This document shows, piece by piece, positions 57,401 through 64,000 of a DNA stretch of 64,000 bases. Made by a program: the position numbers and the translations under genes. Each line of letters begins with the position of its first letter. Position 1 is the stretch's first letter. Under the pieces are notes generated by a model that was not told the origin of the DNA, searched no databases, and saw only the letters and a program-made list of their open reading frames with translations. The stretch is taken from NCBI GenBank assembly GCA_001643675.2, contig LSRY02000018.1:434001-498000 (forward strand). The letters are read 5' to 3'. The DNA is from Monocercomonoides exilis (lineage: Eukaryota; Preaxostyla; Oxymonadida; Polymastigidae).

Positions 57401-60212
57401 TCATTTGTTCTTCAAAGCCGACACACGCAAATGCAAGTGCTTTGTAAGCTCTGTCAAAAATTCATCAATCGAAGTTTTCTTCTCCAAAAATTTGGAATTT
57501 TTATCTTTGTCTTTGTCTTTGTCTTCAAAAGAAGATGAGCTTCCAATTTTTTGATTCTCATCGGTGCGACTTGTGGCCATCTCATTTACTTTCGTGCTTT
57601 TCATGCGCATTGGCTTCACATTTGGAGAACGAGAACTTAACATCTCATTTGCTATTAAGTTCAAATCATTCAAATAAAAAAAAGAAAAAAAAGACAGAGA
57701 AATAACAAAAATAAAAATATAAATTATTAAAATAATAATAATTAAAATAATCACATTCAAAATTCTTCTATCAACCACCATACATCCCCCACAAACCAAC
57801 AACCCAATTCCCTATCGCCTCCATCCCTCTTCTCCCTGTGTATGGAGGAGAAGGTTTATCAAACCCCCTTCGGAAGAATAAAAGAGTTGGATATCCTTTT
57901 ATGTCAAAGCGGCGGCGGAGGGAAGGAGAATCTTCGCTGTTGACAGCACAGAAGAGAGTTGGCTCTAAATCAGTTGATTGAGCCTTTGCTGCAATCAATG
58001 AAGATATTGTGAGTGATGAGTTCTGGTAGTAGGAGCCTAGCTTTGTTAGAGCGGGTTTGAGGGACTGAGAGAGAAAGAGAAAGAGAAAGAAAAAAAAAGT
58101 AATAATTATGGAAAAAAAGATAAATTGATTAGAAGATTTATTACATATGCAAATATGTCAACATCAAGTTTTCAAACAAACAATAATTCATTCTTTTTTT
58201 CTTTTCTTTTCTTTCTTCTTTTTTCTTCATTTTTTTTCTTTTGTTCCGTTCATAAATAAACCAACACACACACAAACAAACAAGCAAGTAAACAAACAAA
58301 CATACATATATATACATACATACAAACACACACAAACACACACACAAACCTTGCAGTGAGGGCACCAATCAGCATAGAACATAACCAGAACATTTCGAGT
58401 GCCATCAACAACTTCGTCAAACGTGCTGTCATTCAACAAAAGGAGTGAATATGGCTTGCTTGCTGCATCGATGCTTTCTAGAACGAATGAGGAAACAGAC
58501 GCTTGATTGCGCTTTCCTGTAAAGCTGAGGGATGTGTTGGTTTAAATATGCATATTGGAAGGAGGGGGAAAGGGGAAAGGTGAAGGGAAAGGGATGAGAA
58601 GGGGAAAAAAATTGTTTTAAATTAAAAAAATATTATAAAAAAATAAAAATACCTTTTCCCTTCTATCAAATTGCCCTTCTCAAACACTTTGAGCGTCGGG
58701 TATTCCTTCAGCTTCTCTCTCTGCTTCAGATAATCGTCGCTGCCGACATCAACATTCAAAAAAATTGTGTCTTTTACTCCGTCTCTCAGAAGCATCTCAG
58801 CTGCTTGGTTGATAACACCTGCAAACGCATGGCAGTATACACACCTGCAATGAAGTATTTTGTTTTAGTGGAAGTTTGTAAGGAGGAAAAAAGAAGAAGA
58901 AAAAGAAAAAGAAAGAAAGAAAGAAAAAGATAAAAAATAAGAGAAATATTATTTGAGAAGATGAAGCAAAATAAAAAAAAATAAAAAAAAATAAAAAAAC
59001 AAATAAAAAATAAAATGAAATAAAATGAAAAAATAAAAAGAAATAAAATAAAAAATTGTATTTCATTTATTCAACCACACCATTTCTGCGAGAAAAGCGC
59101 CACGATATTTGTGTGTGAGCCGAGCATCTCCAGAAACGTGTCGCCATCCACATCCGCCACTATCTGTGGCACAGGCGCTGCTTTCGTGTTCTTCATTGCC
59201 CAGTCGCCCATCATCTCCGGCGCTCGCTCTCCGTCGTACCGCAGCGTGCCGTTGGTGCAGTTCTCCGGCACCACCACCAGCCACGGATACGCCGTCACAG
59301 AAAAATTCTCCTTCAGACCCGGGCTGCTGTCACCGTCTATCTTCGCGAAAATCGTCGAATTGAACTTCTCTGGATATTCCTCTTCGCAAAACACTATCAT
59401 GTCCCTGAAGTTCTGCTCAAATGAATGGCAAGGAGCACATGTTGGAGAACCAAAATAGAGAACAGCTGCTCTACTTCCATTAACAATAGATGAAAAATTT
59501 AAGCTTTTTAAACAGTCAACATCAAGTTTTTACAGAAAATTTTCATCATGAAAATTCAATCCAAATTCATCAAATGATCATACTCGTCGAGTTCGAGAAT
59601 TGTATCAACATATGGCTTGAAATGATTCAACATTATCCACTCAAGAAAGTCTGAAACTGTTCTCTTTCCATTGAAGCTAAATAAAAACTTAGCATTATTT
59701 CTAATCTTTTCATTAAAAAGCAAACTTTGCTCTTGCGTTTCGAGACCCTGATGGAAACATTTTTACCGTTGGATATCCCTGAATTCCAATCTGCTCAATC
59801 AAATCAACCTCAGTTGATGAAACCTGAGCAAAAATAACAGGAAGATCATCTCGAGCGGCTACAATGTCCGCAACCTTCGCAAAAGTCGGGTAAAATTGTT
59901 TGCAGTGACCACACCAAGTCCCAAAGAATAATACAACAACTTTCAATAAATGTGTGCATTTAAAATAATAAAAATTCTGCCAAAATTCGAAAGAACAACC
60001 ATACCGGTTTTATTCTGCCCTACCACTTCATAAAAGTTCGTTTTATTTAATTGGATAATATTATCTCCTGCTTCAAAAAGATCAAGAGCAGCTGCTGCTG
60101 CAATGTGATTTTTAATCTTTTCAGGGCTATCCCTTTTATTTTCAACACAGCCAGGCGTGCTGCACTGCTGACAAACAATAATGTTAAACAAAAAGCACGC
60201 AGAAAGCAGCAT
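57401..60212 (-). CDS. Protein disulfide isomerase with four thioredoxin modules, 8 exons
   Basis: Exons 60212-60005, 59939-59726, 59676-59584, 59503-59081, 58844-58653, 58524-58350, 58064-57797, 57651-57401 join in phase to 607 aa. A signal peptide (MLLSACFLFNIIVCQQC) targets the ER, where PDIs form and shuffle disulfide bonds. Four CXXC sites follow at regular spacing: WCGHCK (78-83), SPTCAPCHSF (194-197), KWCVYCHAF (314-317) and WCPHCK (430-435). The usual cis-Pro lies in GIQGYPTVKMFPSG and in DIKGYPTLLFF. The second site lacks the preceding Trp, and the second and third have unusual dipeptides, so redox properties should differ from WCGHC. The C-terminus is a charged tail ending SALKNK, without KDEL/HDEL. 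For exon 7 an alternative donor 19 bp further on (same phase) is possible; I chose GTTTGT because it fits the other introns. Confidence 0.88.
58255..58350. repeat. CA / ACAA / CATA microsatellite in PDI intron
   Basis: About 95 bp of CACA, AACA and ATAC repeats that reach the 5' splice site of the intron 58065-58349. On the transcribed strand the donor is followed by a long TG-rich run. Confidence 0.85.
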
Positions 60213-61223
60213 TTTACCTTATTAATGGTTTCAAATCATTAAACAAATCAAATGATCAGCTTATATTAAGGTTCTGAAAAAAATGAAAATGAAACAAACC
60301 TTTTTGAAAATCATCAAATCATTTGAAAAAGAAGTGATCATTTTGAATTTTATTCGACTAATAGCAAATGATTCAATCTTATAGAAATAAAGTCAATCTA
60401 TTGTTTGTTCATTTTAAGAAAAATAATAGACTAATTTTGATCAAGAAATTTGAAAGCACACTCTGTCTCTAGTGAACAAATTGTTTTCATTTTTCAATTT
60501 CTTTATATATTGTATATTATTTCATTTTCTATATATTCTCTGACTGCTTTAAATTTATCTGTGTTTATAGGCCAAAATTTTTTTGGAATTATTTTTTTTG
60601 TTTCATAGCTTTTAACAATACCCAGCGAATATTTTGCTGTATTTAGTAACTATTAATGTTTGGTCCACTCAAATTCCTTCATTATTTACTTTAACTTTCT
60701 TATAAAATATGTTCAAACAATTCATTTATGGTTTTTGATTTGTTTTTTTAAAACCAACAGTTTTTGTTTGATCATTCTCGTTCATTAAAAACAAAATTCT
60801 TTTGAAAAAAATAAAACTTTGAACGATAAAGAACATTTATGTTTTTTTAATGAATTTTTTGACTTTATTACTTGATTTTTATTTTTTCAAATCTGTTGTA
60901 ATCGTTGCATTGAAAAACTCCGATTCAGTTTTTTTTGAATCAAAAGAATGAGATAAAGACAATTGTAAGTGTTTTTTTATGATTTAAACAATAATAAATT
61001 ATCATAAAGTGTTATTCTTTTTGATAAGTCGCAAAAGTTTTATATATTGGTTGAATAAAATATCACTTTATTTAATCACTTATTGCAGAAAATCCAAAAA
61101 ATATGATTACTTTGCAAATTTGAGTATTCAAACTTATTTGATGTGAGAATATCTGCACAGTGGGAAAATTTGATGGATTATTACTAAAAAATGTTCAAAA
61201 TAAATTAATATTTCCATAACACA
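60213..61223. other. AT-rich intergenic spacer
   Basis: No gene recognised. Near 61008 a GTTATTCTTTTTGATAAGTC stretch resembles the terminal inverted repeat of the small element at 7288-7529, perhaps a decayed relative. Confidence 0.45.
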
Positions 61224-61225
61224 TA

Positions 61226-61616
61226 CCGTCTAAACCGGATATGATCACGTCGAATATAATCACATTCGAATGTTGTCATATTTTTCGATGCACCGACATT
61301 TTTGGTCTATTTTTCATTCATTTTCCATCGCATATAATCACAGGGCTGAAAATATATAATCACATTTTTCATTTTAATGGGTGATTTTTTCATTTAAAAA
61401 TCGATTTTTTGATCAGAAATCTCAATTTTTCGCTTTTTCAAAAATGTGCTCAAATAAGTCAAAATAATGTGTATTTGCGAAAAAAAAGTTAATTACGCAA
61501 GTGAAAAATGCGTTTTTTTTGAAGAATTTTCATAAATTAAAAATCGACCCAAAACTAATTAATTAATTTAATTATTTTTATTTTTATCTGTGTTAAACAG
61601 CATCGGATATTCTCAC
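61226..61616. mobile_element. CAGT-type element B2, decayed second copy
   Basis: Starts beside TA (61224-61225) with CCGTCTAAACCGGATATGAT, a mutated form of the B1 end, and follows B1 through TTTTTCATTCATTTTCCA, GGGCTGAAAATATATAATC and AAGTGAAAAATGCG up to CATCGGATATTCTCAC. It lacks the nested 242-bp element of B1. The right end is lost or diverged and runs into the GTCGA-rich repeat. Confidence 0.65.
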
Positions 61617-61624
61617 TAGGCCTT

Positions 61625-61940
61625 TGCGACAGACCGACTTTTCACCAAAGACCTCGACAAGTCGACAGACAATGACAATAAGTTTATTTTGATCTTTTTT
61701 ATTAAGACAAAAACATTAGCTAAAAAATGAGTAATATTTTATTTTTTTCAGTTTTATTGAATGACAATCTGATAGTTGAAAACTTTATTTGTAGTGCATC
61801 TAACTTTTTAAAAAAAAACATCATTCTTTTATAGGAAATCGACATATCTTTGTCGAGATCAATCTGTCGAAAGATCAGTCGGTCGAAAGATCAGTCTGTC
61901 GGAAGATCAGTCGGCCGAGTTGATCTATTTGTCGAATTGA
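61625..61940. repeat. GTCGA-rich element with 16-bp tandem repeats
   Basis: Three adjacent 16-bp units at 61865-61880, 61881-61896 and 61897-61912 (TGTCGAAAGATCAGTC with small changes), flanked by partial units. About 230 bp to the left, GACAGACCGACTTTTCACC and GTCGACAGAC give the inverse motif, so the block may be a small inverted-repeat element. It stands out from the AT-rich flanks. Confidence 0.6.
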
Positions 61941-62774
61941 ATTATTTCCAAAGCATTTCATCCATTCAGTGTTTGTTTTTAAATACTATTATTGAGAGAA
62001 TGATGCAATGTTAAAAAACAAATGAAACAGGGGAAAATATCTTGTTTTTGATGGCATTTTAGAGCTTTTGCTATAATAAAGGGGATTTGACATTTTTGGC
62101 AAAATCACCATAAAAATAGTACACTTTGCAATTGACTGTGCATTTGAATGATCTTGTAACCTTCTCAAAGTTATGCTTCATACAGTTTAACAAGTTTTAT
62201 TTCAGAAATTTTCATTTTAAATACAGCAGTGCAAAGAAGGTGTTCAAAAATTTTCCTGTTGGTCACAATTCAGTATTTGTCCCACGAGCATAGGACAAAG
62301 GTCAATTATTGAAAGTGAAAACATCAATTTGAAAGCGGAAACACGAGAGAGAAGGATTTTTTCTAGGCATAGGTCTAAATTGTACCAGTAGTGAATTTGA
62401 CCTTTTTTTGTGAATTTTCGAAATATTATTGATTGTTATAATTAATTAACACTGTGTGATTGAAAAATTTTCAAAAATGTTTGAGTTAATAATTAAATCT
62501 AAAATATTGAACAATCCCATAAAAACATTTGTTAATTTTGTATTTTGTATTTTGTGAACGAATAAGAGCTGTATTTTGATTATTTTCTTTATTCATAGTT
62601 TTGTTGTATTTTTTTTTTCATTTCATGCTCTTTTTCAAAAAGAACAAATCAGAATGATGTTGTTGATTTTCATTAATAATTCAAATTGCAAAATTTGAAA
62701 CGAATGGATTGAGTAATATTCAAAATATAACAACTGCTTTAATAAAGTTTTTATCTGTGTTCAGAAAAATATAT
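61941..62774. other. AT-rich intergenic spacer
   Basis: No gene or repeat recognised. Confidence 0.5.
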
Positions 62775-64000
62775 CCACAAAAATTCAAAATCTCTGTCTT
62801 TCGAAATTGATGTTCCAATACAAATTTCGCTTGCTAAATCCTTCAACTCAATCTCTATCCCCTCTCCATTTCCGCTCTTTCATCCACATTCCTCCATCGT
62901 TGTATTCCATGCCACAAATGTCTCTCCTCCCTTCACGCTCTTTGCCATTATCACGCCCTCACCTGTTGTCCGATTCACATTTCGAATTGTCACATTTGCA
63001 AGAATGCTTTCTCCTGATGGAGATCCCGCTGATGATGGTTCAGGGAAAAGAGTCTGTGATATTTTCATATTTTCAATCTCCACATCAATCATCTCTAATT
63101 GCTTCAGTGCCACTTCAAACACAGATGACGAGATTCCACTCCATCCTGATGTTGAAGAATTGATCAAAACATCCTCCAGCGAAAGATTCCCGCTCCCCAC
63201 TGACACCACAAACACACTCGGTGATGGACTTCTTATCGAGTTGTGATCGATCCCCACATACCCCACCTCCAGTTGACCAGAAGATATGCTAAACAGCGCT
63301 GTCGAAGTCGAAGAAAGCGCACTCGTTCCAATCACACTCGCTGCTTTCCCTTTCCCAATGACTGAAATCTTCTTTTCTCCAATTGCAATGGTTGCTGTTT
63401 CACTTTGATGATCCCCTTCCATCAGCGTGATTGTCAAACTAATTTGTGTCTCACACATCTCAAACGCCTTCTTCACTGTCAGACACGGATTTGATTCATT
63501 TGCCCCACAAAGCGGAGATGAATCATTCCCACTCACCGAGACATATATCGTCTTGTCTTTCAGCCAATCCATTTTCATTGTTTGATCATATGTCCAAACA
63601 CTTGCATTTGCATAATTGTATGCAAAGCACACTCTCTGATCATCTGTGTATGTGGTGGAGCATTCATGAGATGGAGTTCCTGAATCCAAATACAGATTGT
63701 ATGTATCGGCATGTTCGACGTCATGCCCGCGTGGTTTATTTGCATCCCTGCAGCTGCATTCGTGAAAAAATAAGAAGAAGCAATATAGTTTATTGTCAGA
63801 TGTTGTTGCTCGATTTGGCTGCAAAAATAATCCTCCTCCATTTGCAGATGCTGAACATGAAATAAACTGAATGTTCCTCATTTTGAATGCTGCAGGAACA
63901 GTTCTGCAATACATTCCTCCGCCCCAAGTCGATGTTAGTGAACATGAAGTGAAATTGCATTCAAACACACACGAACTACCTCCTTCTCCATCTTCTTCCC
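62775..64000 (-). pseudogene. Truncated second member of the beta-helix surface family (5' end beyond window)
   Basis: The frame enters from the right edge (EEDGEGGSSCVFECNFTSC) and is collinear with about residues 480-860 of the 2727-aa protein at 18828-27011. It has GGGMYCRTVPAAFKMRNIQF, the header IYVSVSGNDSSPLCGANESNPCLT (Cys-Gly..Pro-Cys-x-Thr), ISVIGKGKAASVIGT and ILANVTIRNVNRTTGEG. It stops at TGA 62880-62882 within MEECG. Homology continues in frame for about 30 codons beyond (SGNGEGIEIELKDLASEICI), so the stop is a nonsense change, followed by complete loss of the remaining modules, TM helix and kinase-like tail. It could at most give a secreted fragment. Confidence 0.75.

Noticed and set aside
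1-64000. tRNA, rRNA, CRISPR array, telomeric repeats
   Set aside because: I scanned for T-loop-like GTTCGA contexts, regularly spaced direct repeats and telomere-like G-rich repeats and found none outside coding sequence. A covariance-model search would be needed to exclude divergent small RNAs.

Overview
This window looks like AT-rich nuclear DNA of a unicellular eukaryote. Seven protein genes carry short spliceosomal introns (33 in all, 45 to 324 bp) and use the standard genetic code. Homologues are eukaryotic throughout (exportin-7, V-ATPase subunit a, eIF4A, ER disulfide isomerase, long-chain acyl-CoA synthetase, PLAC8). A very large surface protein of parallel beta-helix repeats, with a membrane segment and a kinase-like tail, occurs together with many short introns. 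That combination recalls oxymonad/Preaxostyla genomes (Monocercomonoides/Blattamonas type). The placement is an inference, not proven by the sequence alone.

Left part, 1-10.4 kb: a graveyard of DNA transposons. There are two Harbinger/DDE_4-type transposase copies (one running off the left edge without a stop, one broken by a single TGA), a transposase-less relative, a CAGT-ended pogo/mariner-like element with a smaller element nested in it, and four long palindromic elements. Each palindrome is flanked by TA. Each also begins 5-6 nt inside the TA with two back-to-back copies of an 18-19 bp unit, although the unit sequence differs between families. I regard this as the most unusual structure in the window.

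Middle-left, 11-31 kb: degenerate and surface-protein DNA. A GC-richer, nonsense-riddled coding relic (11.0-14.8 kb) is followed by a fragment of the beta-helix family. Next comes one apparently intact 8.2-kb single-exon gene (2727 aa, signal peptide, about four repeated beta-helix modules, one TM helix, cytoplasmic pseudokinase). After it lies a chimeric pseudogene made of a near-identical inverted 1.24-kb duplicate of a downstream coiled-coil gene, joined to the 3' third of an ALDH3-type aldehyde dehydrogenase.

Right part, 31-60 kb: seven spliced genes, all on the minus strand. They are a divergent eIF4A-like DEAD-box helicase, a long coiled-coil/low-complexity protein, exportin-7 (13 exons), V-ATPase subunit a (8 exons), a long-chain acyl-CoA synthetase (3 exons), a PLAC8-family protein (2 exons) and a four-thioredoxin-domain PDI (8 exons). 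Exon joins were derived by homology, reading-frame phase and GT..AG borders. They are housekeeping genes for nuclear transport, vacuolar acidification, lipid activation and ER folding, and nothing indicates an operon or a common pathway.

Right edge, 60-64 kb: AT-rich DNA with another copy of the CAGT-type element, a 16-bp tandem repeat and a truncated second member of the beta-helix family that runs off the edge. I found no tRNA, rRNA or CRISPR array.
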